A DNA stretch of 64,000 nucleotides from Poa pratensis (GCA_947311845.1 CAMZMU010000116.1:4011414-4075413), one strand, 5' to 3'. Counted from the first letter of the stretch, positions 1 through 12,505 are shown. Program-made: numbers and translations. The notes: a model not told the origin generated them from the sequence alone.

Positions 1-475
1 CTCTGGCTCGCGATCGCCATCCAGCCCGTCGGCGAGTCGAGCGGGTCGGCGGAGAGGAATACTTGGGCGACGGTGGTCAAAGTGGGCAGAGGGATCTCAG
101 CTTTGGAGAGGGGCTCCCAGAGGATGAGCCTGGTGGGGGATTGCAGGTCGTCCGTGAGAGCGAGCCAGCCACGCGGCGTGCCGCAACAGTAGGGGAGGCC
201 GGCTGGGTCCGGGCGTCCAGGGAGTTGATCCTTTTTCCACCGCGGGGCAGCCAGAATGAGTGGTCGCCGACGGGGTTGACGGCGCTATAAGAGTTGCGGT
301 GGCGGTCGTGGCCGGCGACGATCCATGGGCGGCAGGCTGCGAGCGGGGCTGTGGACGTGCGCCAGTGGGAGCATACCTGGTGGATGTGGATTTGGTCCGC
401 GTCGGATGACAGACGGTCAGAGACTTCCTCTATGAGCTCTGCCGGCAGCGAGATCCAGCGGCCGCCGGGTGCCAT
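1..475 (-). pseudogene. F-box/DUF295-like gene, copy A (5' half, frameshifted, cut by window edge)
   Basis: The start codon is at 475-473 on the minus strand and the gene runs off the left edge. The N-terminus carries an F-box-like segment (LPAELIEEVSDRL, then a conserved VCSHWR about residues 11-38), as expected for a substrate-adaptor subunit of an SCF ubiquitin ligase. Downstream residues match copies C, D and E in this window, which end in a DUF295-like region. Compared with copy D, one base is missing near 206 (about codon 90), which puts the rest out of frame. The frame before the lesion is clean and nearly identical to copy D, so the decay is recent. F-box membership is from motif recognition. 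Loss of function is inferred from the frameshift. Confidence 0.75.
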
Positions 476-1137
476 GCAATGCTAAAGCCCCACTCCCTTC
501 TTCCTACGGTACACCTTTATTTTGATGGCGGACAAGCGTGTCGGTTTTCCTCCAAAAGCTCCTGTTGTAATAAAGGCTACGATCGAAACCGAGTCCGTGA
601 TGAACTCGAGACTCGAGTCCCCAATGAACTCCAACTCGAGTCTCCTCTCTCCAACACGCCAAAACCCCAAGCGTAAATACTTTGGAGTATGTTAAACAAC
701 TGGGTGTACGCACATTACTGCCCAAAAGAAAAATCTGGCGTCTTCGGTATGGCTCTTGACTCTTGTAGAAATCAACGCATAGGAAAAAAAATTGATGCTC
801 TCTTTGGTCGATGGATTCATTTGTGTGTGCTGCCACCCACATATTGCTTTAGCCTGAAACGATGCAGCATGCAGCTTTGGTGTGCTTTATTCTTGACACG
901 TTGTGGCATCAAAATCCATAGCTTTGTGGAGCACTCACAATGGGAAAATGGCATTAGTTCGGTCAGATTACTAATGGGTAAAATCGGTAAGGACAGCCAA
1001 AGTATATGATCCCTTCCCTCGGACACTCACCGTGCCAAGTGCAAGTGCTAGTATACAAAGTCGCGCCAAGTATCGAATTAGGAGCTGGATCACTCCTCAC
1101 CCCTCCCACGAGCTAGCTAGCTACCAGGACAGGCTCG

Positions 1138-1551
1138 ATGCCGCCACTGACAGCCGCGGCATCATCCTCGTCGACACGGTGCACCCCCTTTGCCTGCCAC
1201 CGCGGCGCCGGGCAGGCACCGGTGTCTTCTGCTAATTCCAGGCAGGGATGCGGGCGGCCGCTGGTAGGCCGTGCGGTGGGGCTTGTGGGCGGCGGCATCG
1301 CCGCGGCCTTCTTCGCGTCCCTGGAGCGATGCGCCTGCGTCGAGGTACGCACGGCCGACGACCTCGTCCCCGACTGCGCCGGCGCCGGGCGAGACGCGGA
1401 AGCCGCGCCGCTGATGCAGCACGACGACGCCTCTGACAGTAACCGTGTCACCGCGAGGAAGCAGAGCAGGAGGACGGCCGCCCGCGCCGGCGCCGGGAAG
1501 GGACGGAGGGGCGCCGGCGGCTTTGTCGGGTGCTGCGAGAACATCAATTAG
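1138..1551 (+). CDS. ORF137, copy A: small unknown protein
   Basis: An ATG at 1138 opens a 137-codon frame ending at a TAG at 1549-1551. I do not recognise the family. The N-terminus is Ala/Ser-rich. A Gly/Ala-rich hydrophobic stretch (GLVGGGIAAAFFASLERC, about residues 48-65) could be a short membrane or packing helix, followed by a Cys pair. The C-terminus is basic, rich in Arg, Lys and Gly. Three other copies exist at 13868, 40180 and 51433, and three of the four keep the frame. The ORF lies divergently, about 660 bp from an F-box start codon, in every complete block. The high GC content also opens long frames on the other strand, so coding status rests on frame conservation between copies. 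Confidence 0.5.
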   Translation: MPPLTAAASSSSTRCTPFACHRGAGQAPVSSANSRQGCGRPLVGRAVGLVGGGIAAAFFASLERCACVEVRTADDLVPDCAGAGRDAEAAPLMQHDDASDSNRVTARKQSRRTAARAGAGKGRRGAGGFVGCCENIN

Positions 1552-2972
1552 TCACACTTTTCGTGTGCCCATGCATGATTTGGCTAATGAATTCCTGGCT
1601 GATTTATATGTGTGTGTGAGAGCTTACGTATGGCGTGATTCAGTATATATGATCCGAGACCTTGCATGGCGTTCTGTACGATCCGTCAGATAGCGTTCGA
1701 TCAATGTTGGTGTTCAGTTTTGTTACTAAATTTGCACGTGTGATTCTGATTTGTGTTACAGTAGATTACAACCCAGCTATATTGGTGACCATATTGCACG
1801 GCAAGAATGCATAGACTTTCAGATAAAGACAACATTTCTTTCAGATAATTTCTCCTTTAATTTTTAACATGGTTTGATCCTCATCTTAGCATAATTAAAG
1901 TGCTTGCTTTGTTGACAGTTAAGTAAGTGGTCTCTAATTAAGCAAAAGTAAAGAGCAACCCATTATGTGATTAATTACCTTTTTTTTTTGGAACAAGTCG
2001 TTATCCATAGTGTAGAGTTAATCAAGTGGATAATGTAATACACGATATGCAATAAACGATTGAAAAAAGCAAGATTAAAGCAGGGGACACATAGTTTAAC
2101 GTGGAATATCCTCAAGGAGAAGGGAAAAAATCACGAGCGCTAGCCAGCAAAATTTTACTTCTTCGGGAGAAGTTATAACACAGGGCATTACAACCGATTC
2201 GACTTATCCCGTCCCGGTGACGGGCCTCATTTCGCTCTAGCATAAGTTAGTCTCTTATCTGCATAGGTTTCAACTTTTCATATGAATTTGGATCACCAAT
2301 CATAAACATATAATTTGGCATCCTTAAAAAAGTGGATAATTTGGGCATGATGCCACCTGAATATGAGGCCAAATTTACAAGACGGCCCAAGCCCACAGTC
2401 AACTCAGAGACTGATTCAGCCTTACAAGGATAATTTTTATGTACGTGCAAAAATATTGTTGACGTCATATTTTGAGCTACATGAAAATCACAAAAATGTG
2501 ACTCTAAATAGGCAGCATTTTTTTTTTCATTTTTATCTTTTTTTGTGCAGGTCACAAACAGAAACCTAATTTGACGAAAACGTATATTACGTTCTAGACA
2601 TCCATCTGTTTGCGTCTGACTTTTTCAGATTTTTTAAGGTGAAAAATAAAGTTTTCAAATTCAATAAAACACGCTAGACGTAGACCGAACTCCATTTGAA
2701 GTTTCGAATTTGATGTTGTGTGCTCCTCGCTCGTTGAAGCACAAAAGATTGTACAAATTAATTTGTCCTATGCATGTGTGGATGCATGATGGCATGCCTG
2801 ATCGCAATTTTTAGTCAACCGTGTGCGACCGTGGTAACCTTCGCACATGGTCATTTGGTAAAATCGTATGCGATATTGCAGATATTGCATACGATTTATT
2901 AAGATTTAGAATTCTGAGTTTATGTGTGAGTTTCTTCGCACATCTTGCATGGAGTTCCTAAATAATAGCCTA
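1552..2972. other. AT-rich intergenic tail of block A
   Basis: No gene is supported here. The stretch shares scattered similarity with the tails of ORF137 copies C and D (for example a CATATTGCACGGCA motif near 1790). It is otherwise low-complexity AT-rich DNA with short poly(T) tracts. Confidence 0.6.
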
Positions 2973-3961
2973 CTAGTAGAATTTAACGCGGCGTCACGCC
3001 GCGATTTCGTTAGTTCGTATTTTTTTATAAATTTGTAAGATAACTCCATAATTAAAGTATATATATTGTGTGTGTATTTGGTAAATTTAAATTAAATCAT
3101 TTACCTCTAATATGCTAGCTAAATTGAGATTGTAAAATATGTTTTCTGTTTTGCTATAAGTGGTTTATTTCAAATTGTAATTAGAGGAAAATACATTATG
3201 ATTGTCCTGGAATATTCACCAATTTGAGTATTTATTAAATTTAATTACATATTTGGAGAGAGCTTAATTATATTATCTCTAAATGTAAATCATTGTGAAA
3301 TGTTTTAATATGTTTGTATTTTGGTTTAACTATTAATCAAATTAAGTCCATAGTTGGAGGAAGTAAATTTGTATTTGCTTCTCGAAATATTTTATACAGT
3401 GTTTTTTTTTTATGTGAGTACATAATTAGACATATTTAAGTTATATTGCTTGTAAACTTGTTAGCTAAATCGAGTGGTCAAATGTAGTTACATTTAGCCA
3501 TATTTGTCTTATTTATTTAGCATTATAATAAGATGGAATATGTTATGGTTATGTGGAAATATTGATTATTTTTACCATTTGTTGAAGTTATATGCATAAT
3601 TGGAGAGAGTTTAGTTAAATTATTTCTAAATATTAATCTATATGAAAGGATGCAATAAGTTAGTACTTGGCTTTAAAATTTAAAAATTTATCCATTTTTT
3701 TTTGTAGTTATTCTTTTGTGTGCATGTTGACATATTTGGCATATTTTGCGGACATATAGATTTGAAATCGTTGTTGTAGTTTAAATTTCATATGTTTTTT
3801 CTTTTTTGCGCAAATAATAGTCTTTTTTTTTTGGTCAAATGACTTTGTTATTATAAATTGAAAAGTTGCTTATGTTTTGTAGACAAATGACTCCATTATT
3901 TAGGGAGATGTCGAATGTTTGGATAACTGGGGAAAAAATATGACTTCATTACCACATCAGA

Positions 3962-4297
3962 TTTAGAACATTGCCTAAATAATATATTATATGAGATTTT
4001 GCGAAATTTAATTTAAATCCATTCCATAATTAGGGGATATGAATTTGTATTCTCTGCAATTATTGACCTAATCAAGTATGTGTGGGAAAAAGTACCTTCA
4101 TATATTTAGAGGAAGTGCATTTAGAACATTGCTTAAATAATATATTATATGGGATTTTTTGAAATTTAATTTAAATCCATTCCATAATTAGGGGATATGA
4201 ATTTGTATTCTCAGCAATTATTGACCTAATTAAATATGTGTGGGTAAAAGTACCTTCATATATTTAGAGGAAGTGCATTTGGATATTTTTATTTTGT
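3962..4297. repeat. Tandem duplication, two units of 168 bp
   Basis: The unit beginning TTTAGAACATTGC at 3962 recurs at 4130 with few differences, both ending in the shared segment that finishes near 4280-4297. It lies inside the minus-strand Helitron and holds no coding frame. Confidence 0.85.
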
Positions 4298-4849
4298 GAA
4301 ATATTTACTCTCTTTGGAATTCGGAAGCATGCTTGTTTTGTGCCATAAATAGCAATATTTATTTCTTATGAGTGGCCGAATATGTCATTCTAATTTGTTT
4401 AGGTGAATAGATTCAGAAAATATTGTCTTTTTTTAAAACTTTTTTATTTTATGCAAATTGTGAAGTGTGAGTTTTTTTTGTTGTTGGCATTTCGCATGTA
4501 TGAGTGGAATTGTTGTAATTAGTAATAAAAAATAATCGAATTTTTTTAGAAAGGAAGAATGTCATGGGGGAATACCTTTTTTTAAATCGTTCGAAATATC
4601 GCATTTTGTTTTGGAACTTCGTAAATAAGCGGATATTTTTAGAGAGGTAGAATGCCACGGGGGTGTACCCTTTTTATTTTTTATTTTAAGTTGTTTGAAG
4701 TATTCGAAGTTTGAATTCAAAAATTTGAAATGTGCACACTTTGAAGCAGTGTAGGGTTGGAAAATTTGGAAGTTTTGTTTCAAAAGTTCCAAAAGTTCTT
4801 TAAAAAGGGAAGAAGGGGAAAAAAAACATAAGGGGAAAAAAATAGGAAG

Positions 4850-6050
4850 GGCCGACCCAGCTGCGCAGCAGCCAGGCCGGCCCACGTAGCGGCCCAGGAG
4901 GCCAGGCCCTCGAGCCGTCGTCGTGACGTCGCCGGTGAATGGAGGCGCCGCGGCGGCCGCGAGCTCGCCGGAGGCGAGGGACTGCGAGATGGGACGCGGG
5001 AGCGCGCGCGTTGAACGCGGCTCGTCGCGGGGAACACGCGACCGGCGGCGCCGCCATGATTTGGTCGCCATTCCACGAGGGAGCCTCGCTCTCGTCCACT
5101 GGCCGACCGTGGCTCTAAGTCTAACAATAGAGTCGTGATAAGCTGGAAGAATATATTTGTATTACACTATAATTTGCTGTTTTAAGGATATGCGAATATG
5201 CATTTTTTTTTCCGGAGGATACGTACTTAATATTTGAAGTTATGTTATTTTTTTTTGTTAAATTCGTGTAAGTATGCAAGGAGGTGTGTTAGTTGTGGAG
5301 GTCTCATTTTTGTACAAATTTTGTTTTTTTTTTTTTTTTTTTGAATTACGGTGTGCAAGTTTTGGTTTTTTCAATTTTTGTCTATTTCTGTAAAATATCA
5401 TGTGCAACTGGCAGGTGGGGTCGGCTGATGTCAACTGATGACGTCAGCCGGCGGCAGAAGCGCGGCGGTCGCCGGCGCTGGCGAGGGCGCGGCCGCGCAG
5501 GTACGCATGCGCGGGAGGCCGGCACGGCGCGGATCCGGAAGAGGAGCGTCCCGCGAGGTCGCCTGGCGGCGCGGCCGACCATTTGGTCGCCGGAATCGCC
5601 GCCGGCGGCCAAATCCGCGGAGGCGCAGGCGGAGCACGGAAAGGCAGAGCACGGCGAGGCGGAGCAGGCGGAGCTCGCGGCCGCCGGCTAGAATGGAGAG
5701 GGGGGCGCGGCGGAGGACGTCGTGGCCTTCGATCTGAAGGGGAAGCAACGGGGCGGCGAGGCGCGGTGTCGGTGGCGCCGGCGAGCGCGCGGTCGTCGCG
5801 CGCGAGGAGGAGGGGGGGGGGGGATTTGTGGTGTTTTTGCCAAAAGGTCCCTGTAGTTGCGCGTAATTGTGGTGTGGTCCTTCCGCGCGTGGGAGCTGAG
5901 AGGCGTGGTGCAAATCGTCGGCCGCGAGGGGCCTTTTTGCAAAGGACCGCGGGCGGGTTCGCTTGGGCCGTCAGATCACGGACGGACGGCCGAGATCGTG
6001 GGACTGTAGAACACTGCAGATGAACAGTGTTAGCTACAGTAGCGCGAGCG
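4850..6050. other. GC-rich segments inside the Helitron (possible captured fragments)
   Basis: Two GC-rich islands (about 4850-5130 and 5430-6050) interrupt AT-rich DNA. They open overlapping frames on both strands, which is usual for high-GC DNA, and none resembles a known protein. Gene capture is a possibility only. Confidence 0.3.
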
Positions 6051-6242
6051 CGGATAGGGCAGCGATCTGCTCAGCTTTGATATATACTATGAATAGCTGC
6101 CGTATGGGCATAAAATGAAGGTAGTGGGTGTTGGTGGACAGAGCGAAAGAGAGTTAACCAAACCATGCCTGGGAACAGAGACTTTGGCAGATGAGCTGAT
6201 GTTTGTTGTCTGCATGCATTTTCATAACACTTAATGGGCGAA

Positions 6243-6877
6243 TCTACACTTATTATAAAGCAAAACTCCACGAAATGTGACTAATATTTTTCTATCTCAA
6301 CATGCAAGCTATCCACATCAATTAATTGTCCATGCCATCCCACTAACATTTATTAATTATTTTCTATCTCTACATGCAAGCATCCACATCATCTTTTTTT
6401 AGCCCATAAAATTGTCCACATTTTTTTCTGGTCGAACGATAATATCACGCCATGCCACTATGTAGTTATACAAGTAAATCATGTGCAGGTAGAACACCGG
6501 AATTAGGTTCACCCGTGAACTTTTTTTTCAATTCTTTTCAATGATGAAAATCATGTAGCTGTTATTCAAAATTATGGGCTTTTCTGTATGTATTCACTCA
6601 AAAAAAAAATGTTATGTGGCAATGTGCATGTAATCTTAATGCAAGCCATCCACAACATCCGTTTATTCAACTCGTTGATACAATCTTATCTATATCAATT
6701 AGCTAAACCCCATCTTTAAATTATAAATTGCATATACATTCGATGTATACAATTTTTAGCCTCTTGACTGCCATGATTAACTAAATCTTGCATATTTTTT
6801 TAGTCAACTTGAGGTTTCATGTGGTTTATTAAATTTCTTAAGAGATACCCGCTGCAACGCGCGGGGTGTCATTCTAG
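6243..6877 (+). mobile_element. Small non-autonomous Helitron (635 bp)
   Basis: The 5' end is TCTACACTTATTATAAAGC at 6243, preceded by A. The 3' end is a GC hairpin (CCCGC at 6848-6852 paired with GCGGG at 6861-6865), then 12 bases ending in CTAG at 6877, followed by T. This satisfies the A/T insertion rule for Helitrons. The interior is AT-rich and without coding capacity. It sits next to the presumed 5' end of the larger minus-strand Helitron. Confidence 0.85.
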
Positions 6878-6998
6878 TTCATACAAAAGAAGACGTCAGA
6901 AGTTTAGCACACACTGCCTCGCTGGCAGCCACAACTACGAGACTGGGTCAAGGTTAAACTCACGAATTAATACCAGTGGTGCACATACTAGGGAGCGA

Positions 6999-7208
6999 GC
7001 CACTGGTATTCAGCTTACTAGTGGCGCATAGTTTGGCATGCGCGCCACTGGTATTCAGCTTACTAGTGGTGCGCAGTTTGGCATGCACGCCACTGGTAAC
7101 TAAGTTACCTGTAGCGCCCGACCTGTGCACAACAAGTACCACTTAGCACTGGCGTGAGGATAGTGGCGCCATTTTTGTGTGCCACAGATAAGTTTTTCTA
7201 TACTAGTG
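6999..7208. mobile_element. CACTA transposon right terminus with 45-bp subterminal repeats
   Basis: The inverse of the right edge reads CACTAGTATAGAAAAA and ends at 7208, typical of grass CACTA termini. Inside it a 45-bp unit starting GCCACTGGTATTCAGC repeats at 6999 and 7044 and begins again at 7089, as in CACTA subterminal arrays. No matching left terminus was found upstream, so this is a relic end. The 6243-6877 Helitron lies just to its left. Confidence 0.65.
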
Positions 7209-7297
7209 TTAACCTCGACGGAGCCTTCCACGCGGACACAAGGCGAGGTGCATGGGGGGGTGTGTCGCTCGGGATCAGGCTAGTAGATCTATTTTCG

Positions 7298-7640
7298 ATG
7301 GAGCTACGGCTATTAGCAACGTTGGTGAAGCACTTGAAACTGAAGCTCATGCATTGCCCCCATGTCTATCAACATCACCGCAGAACATGGGCTTTGGTTG
7401 AGCCATTTTTGTTACTGACTGCCAGGTTCTTGACAGAGCACTCACCACATCAACATATGATGATGCACCTTTGGGAGCAATGTTCAGAGAAATAAAAGGT
7501 CCCCCTTCGCCTGAATTTCATTGAGTCTAAAGTTGTCTATGAAAACTGTAATAAGCTTGCTCATGTCCTGGCAGCGAAGGTCTTGCTGAACTCATAGGTT
7601 ACAAATACCCTTGGCTCGAGAACTTCCCGCTGATGTAACC
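7298..7640 (+). pseudogene. RNase H-like (RVT_3) domain relic of a retroelement-type protein
   Basis: Across two plus-strand frames the translation runs through EALETEAHALPPCL, then FVTDCQVLDRALT and YDDAPLGAMFREIK, then VVYENCNKLAHVLAA. This is the order seen in the plant RNase H-like domain (RVT_3) common in grass retroelement-derived proteins. The frame is broken by at least one shift and stops, and no start or flanking domains are present. It is a decayed fragment. Confidence 0.65.
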
Positions 7641-9889
7641 ATGCCTATGTACCGAGATTTTGTCGATCAATTTTAACGTTCCATCTAAAATAAATACTTG
7701 AGAAATTTGCGGGAGCTTTATGTACACCACATGAAACCAAGAGCATTCAAGACGAATATAGCAAATAATCAAGTTATATATGTATGCCAAGTTGGATCAC
7801 TGAGAAATTTTATGCTCATTATTGATTACTATAAGAGGAGCTATTTAATTACCAAATGCAGAGGACATACATATCATGAATTGATTGTTGAGTCAACATG
7901 CACGACATACATGTTAATTTCCCAATGGTTCAAACTATACACTAGAATTTCCTGTAACTATACCTTATCTAATCTACAATTTCTATAAACTAAGTGCTTT
8001 TATGTTTGGAATCTTGACATGCAAATTATCCACATCACTTCTATTTGTTAGCGTTTGTGCGACTCTCCCGACTTTCTTCCCTTCGTAAAGTATCATAAAA
8101 CATCCACCAACATCTAAAAAATCGTTACCAAGCTATTTTGTTGACTGTATGCTTTAACAATCTCTATCACACAATTTGAGGATACTAAAAATATATACAC
8201 AAAAAAAACATACACACTACCAAGTAATATCCAAAATATTGTTGTGAATTAACTATGTCATCTAAATAATAGAAAAATGTACTCATTAGGACTATAATAT
8301 GATGAAAATAAATTTAAATAAGTATAAAAGTTTAGTATAAAAATATTCCCTGCACAATGTTTGTAAATCTTTCTTCTCATTTGTACTAGTGTGCAGCTAA
8401 CAAAACATGTAGTGAAGAGAAATTCCTTTGAGCGAAGTTCAGTTCAAATTTGTGATTGTTTGCCAAGAATGAATTGTGATTGTGTAGTTTGCTAGACAAG
8501 AATCAATTGTGATAGAGTGTTGGTTTGTTTGGGGTTTGTTGAGCTTGTAATAACAAGGTTTTATTTGTGTGGACCAAAGAATAAGAAACAATATTAAATT
8601 GTGTGTGATTGATTGATTCAACCACATGTATATTAATTCTTCTGGGAAATTTATTATGAACTAAAATTGTTATTTGATTGGTTTATTAATCAATTTGTGC
8701 ACTTCACTATGCATTTGGGTTAACAAAACCTGTGATGGAGCTGTTTGCTTAGACCCTCTCAGGAGTCATGCATTATTGGTGTGCATATATAGCCACGACG
8801 CTTCCTAGTCTACTGGTCATTTTTAACTTTTCCCGGCAGGCACACCGCCTCTTTAGGTCGAATTTCCCCGGCGGTTCTTTGCCCCTAAATCTGGTCCATC
8901 ATGCAGTGAATGAAGATTTTGCATGATGACATTCTCATTCTCTCTAAGGAGATGCGCTTACTTTTGTCACTAATTCAAGAACACCAGATTTTACCGATAA
9001 ATCTCAAGTACTTCACGGGGTGGGATTTCCTTGAGAGGCCCGCATTGGGTTGTCAAGGAAATATTTATCCTTCACGGTAAAACTTCGCCTCTCACGTTAA
9101 ATCACACTAACTTGGCGGTTTCTTTATACTGCTCAACTAACGTGACTGTTTTGACAAACCCGTCAGATATTACCGCATTAATTTGTCGGTTCCGGTTTAC
9201 CTCTCAAATTAAATATTTTTAGCTACATGGTTCTCCCATGCCCGTCAAGTTAATTCAAATAAAACCAGCATCAATATGCACAATAAAGGATAGTAACCCT
9301 ATTTATGTTATGTCCAATGCACATAAATACAACTATCTAATAGGTAATGTTGGTTTGTGCAAAATAAAAAATCATTTCTAAAGTATAAAATAGAATTTAA
9401 ACAACTTCATTTGTACTTAGTTGAATTTCTTCAAACTTGAGGTACAAGAGTGTGGTACAAAAGATATTTCACATTTCAAAAATAATAATTCCTAACTACA
9501 TACATATGTCTCAAGTTCATCTTGAAAGTAGGAAGGAAAATTCAAAATTCGTATGCGTAAACATTTAGTTTACTAATTACTTAGTTAGATACTTAATGGC
9601 TCTTAAATTTTCATAATGCACAAATATACTATGTAATTTCCCAAACTTGGAAAGAGACAATGTTTCATGGTAATAACATCCCCAAAAAATCATCATTACA
9701 AAATCAAGACGCCATATTTGTCTGCTACCAAGAGTCCTGATATCACATGTGTGTTTATTAAGTACTTCTCTACTCACTATAAAGATTCGAGGTGATCGAT
9801 AGTTCACTTGCCCCTGTTCATTTCCAAGTTACAACAACACATGTATATAAATGTTTGTTCATAGATTACAACATCACATGCATACTTGA
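7641..9889. other. AT-rich region without supported genes
   Basis: I see no gene. Near 8005-8030 a short motif (GACATGCAAATTATCCACATCA) resembles Helitron interior sequence at 6300-6400 and 63,815. Around 9060-9220 there are irregular repeats of TAAC/GGCGGTTT and CCGTCAG type, reminiscent of the array at 12,600-12,900. Confidence 0.5.
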
Positions 9890-10290
9890 GCTCTGATGGC
9901 GACGACGGCGTCTCTTTCAATAAGTTCTCCCCGGCTTCAGTCCCATCTCGGCGGCGACGTCAAGAAGCTTGTGGGAGTGGTGTGTTTCTCAAGGGCTCTT
10001 TCTGACGGTGACGATCTCCGGATCGTCGTGGAGTTTCATCGGCGGTTCATCCTTCTTCTTTGGCACCGGGACGGATGTGGTCTTCTTGACCCGTTCGGCG
10101 ACTTCCCGTTCGCAACAAACAACGTTAGGCCGGCTCAGGGAGGAGCGGTAGCGGCGGCGCACCGTCGACACGGTCTGGAGGTTGAAGACGAAGGGCATCT
10201 CAAGGATCTCGCTATATTTTTCATTTTTGTTGAGATGTTTTGTACGGTCCGGTGTTTCTTTTAATGCCAGGGTCCTTTTCGCAGAAGAAA
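9890..10290 (+). mobile_element. Probable non-LTR retroelement 3' fragment
   Basis: The segment begins with a GC-rich stretch of LINE 5' character (ATGGCGACGACGGCG at 9896). It ends with TTTAATGCCAGGGTCC and a short A-rich tail near 10,280-10,296, a layout typical of short grass LINE-derived insertions. The 122-codon frame at 9896-10264 has no recognisable domain and is probably not a gene. Confidence 0.4.
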
Positions 10291-11340
10291 AAAACAACAC
10301 ATGCATGTAAAACATGAGTGACCGATGTGTATATGTCGAAATAACATATGTCCTCGATCTCACTTGTCGTTCTTTGTATAGATTGACTAGCACGAATTAA
10401 AATTTGGAGTTGCGGCGGCAAGGGAAGTATAAGGGTGCAGTGGCTGCGCTACTCCAGCATCTTCTTCGGTTGTATTCGACTATAGTATTTCGGTTTTTGG
10501 TCAGCTCCTGACCAAAAGGTAAAATCTCTTAGCTTTATTTTCCTGTGTGAACTCATCTATACGCTGATGATTATAAAGGCAAACGAAAGAAAGCTCAGTA
10601 CGCACACTTGAGCTCAACTGATGTTGCACAAAACCGTTGTGGCTCACGTAACTTCACTGAAACCCAACAACTACTGTTATGAATGGACAACTTACACTAG
10701 TTTCGAAATTGTGTTTTTCTGTCTTGTTGTGTAGAAACACACATAGGGTCCTGAGAAAGCTTCTCACCTCAAGACATTCCAAGTGATGAGTCAGGAATGA
10801 AAAACATTGATCTCACCATTGACCTCAAGACATTCCAACATTGATCTCATATTACATACTCACACTGTCACTTCGTGATTATCATCCATATTTTGGTCAC
10901 AGACTGCTTATGCATTAGCTGCTAGTGTTGAACACTCCTAGGACTGGGATCAACGACCTTTTGATCCAACTATACTCATGAGATAAATGGTGGTTTGCCC
11001 CGAGGATTGGTTCATCTCATATGTCCCCATCTTCTCTTGGGAAAATAGGTGCAAACCTCAATAGCCAAGACAACAATGACAAGGGTGATGATGCATCAAA
11101 CCAACCAGACCATGAAGCTGATCCAAGCATCCAAGCACATAGCAGCGAACTTGTGTTGCCATTGTGAATTATCCGTACTATCAGTACTAGTTCACTTGTA
11201 GCAAAATCATGGGTGTCTCCTGTGATCTACTAGGACTAGTTCTACTTGTGAAATTGTGTTGGGGGCAAACGTTTGATTGAATTTTAAGATTTAAAAAATT
11301 GACTTTGAATCTGTTAATATCCTATTATGTGCAAGATTTT
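10291..11340. other. Intergenic, no supported gene
   Basis: No complete gene is seen. A short open stretch at 11,046-11,166 (translation with NLNSQDNNDKGDDA, ending in a stop) could be a protein fragment, but it has no start and no recognised family. Confidence 0.4.
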
Positions 11341-12505
11341 GGTTTTTTTTTTTTTAGATAAGGGGGTGCGGGAACCCGGCCTCTGCATCAAAATGATGCA
11401 CACAGCCATCCGCAATTATTCAACAAAGCTTACAAGATACAACATAGATCAAACCGAAGTCAGCCGCTCGGCAACAAGAGTCGCTACAACTATGATGGGG
11501 GTGGCCATGATCAGAGCCGCATGCTTTGACCTCACACCTACACGCATCATCTACAACCGGAGCACCGGTCCAGCAGACCCTCAACGCGCACCGCATGCGC
11601 GCGCTACAGAAATCGCTGCCACCATCTTCCGCCATCCCATCTTCAGTGTGGATCAACGCGGTGACCTTGCAAGGCCTGCCATCGGCACCGCCACAGCGCC
11701 AAACAGCTCCACCATCCTGCGCGAGTCCATCATCATACGCTCGTCGTCGAGACCCCGCTGCGCCACGCCGCCGAGACTCATCATCGTCAACGTCGTAGAT
11801 GTACACCACTCCACATCTTGCATCCTCCGTCCAGCATCTGCTCCAAAAACGATGCCCCCAAGAGGGAGAGCGACACCGATAGTGCCGCCATCGTCCGACG
11901 TCCAGGAAACCCGGGATCTGGGGTTCCCCCGGAGCAGCGCGAGCGGGTGGATAGTGGTTGCAACGGCGATGCCTTCAACAAGGTAACGATGCCAAGGCGC
12001 CGCCATCGCCTTCTTGAACAAAATCAAGGCTCATCTCGCAGCCGGACTCGCTGGCGGATCCAGAGATCTGCCAAACCAACATCGGGCCGATCACCTCCGA
12101 CGGAGAAGATGACCACCACTGTCAAGCCGAGGCCGGAGCCACGGCTTCCTCCAGATCGTACGAAGCCTAGGAGGAATCGGAGAACCAACGGCGGACGGCA
12201 CGGCCGAGGCCAAGTCGACCACGCCGCCAGCTACCAGATCCTCCTCGCCGCCGCTTCGCCGCTATCTTGCCGTCGACCAACCCTATTGGGCGCCGCCGCG
12301 TCGGGCCGATCTCGGGTCGAGGAGATCCGCTGCCGCCGCCACGCCACCCGATCTTTGCCGGGCGACGCCTCCAGCGGCGGCGGCGGGAGGGGTAGGTAGA
12401 GGGGAGGGCTAGGGGCGTGGGAGGGGAGGGCGCCCCGGCGCGGCGCGGCGCCGCCGCGCGAAGGCGGAGGTTAGGTTGAGGAGGCCAACAAAAAAAGTGA
12501 GTGTG
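11341..12505 (-). mobile_element. Non-LTR retroelement (minus), poly(A) end at 11,343-11,355
   Basis: On the minus strand the 3' end reads TTGATGCAGAGGCCGGGTT, then a C/T-rich stretch and a run of about 12 A. This terminal motif is common for grass LINE-derived insertions. The 5' part (12,050-12,480) is GC-rich and resembles the UTR/ORF1 area of such elements. No RT domain is present, so it is a deletion derivative. Long frames on both strands here (for example plus 11,818-12,399) are GC artefacts. Confidence 0.5.

Larger units (their letters stand above)
1..2810. repeat. Segmental duplication block A (F-box + spacer + ORF137 + downstream)
   Basis: This stretch aligns by eye with block D (about 50,280-52,850): the antisense F-box gene, a spacer of about 660 bp, ORF137, then a shared AT-rich tail. 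The tail includes the stretch around 2345-2420, which reappears near 52,375-52,450. The order and spacing of the two divergent genes are kept. Blocks B and C are shorter or interrupted versions of the same unit. The right limit is approximate because similarity fades after the 2750-2810 stretch. Confidence 0.8.
2973..6092 (-). mobile_element. Helitron on the minus strand (5' end approximate)
   Basis: Read on the minus strand, the 3' terminus is textbook Helitron. A perfect 7-bp stem with a 3-base loop lies at 2987-3003, followed after a short spacer by CTAG at 2976-2973, with T as the next flanking base. The proposed 5' end is a TC near 6092 followed by an AT-rich run into AAAGCTGAGC, like grass Helitron 5' ends. 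The flanking base there is T instead of the expected A, so this end is less sure. The interior is AT-rich DNA plus two GC-rich segments (about 4850-5130 and 5430-6050), perhaps captured gene fragments. No Rep/helicase gene is visible, so the element is non-autonomous. Confidence 0.6.

Noticed and set aside
1113..1547. 144-codon minus-strand frame antisense to ORF137 copy A
   Set aside because: It is open in other copies too, so I cannot exclude it absolutely. However, the plus frame has a more consistent start, a hydrophobic segment and compensating indels in copy C.
9896..10264. 122-codon plus-strand ORF as a host gene
   Set aside because: The surrounding sequence has the structure of a short non-LTR insertion and the translation has no recognisable domain.
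11327..12399. Long plus-strand frames of 219 and 193 codons
   Set aside because: They are antisense to a minus-strand retroelement fragment; GC-rich DNA gives open frames by chance.
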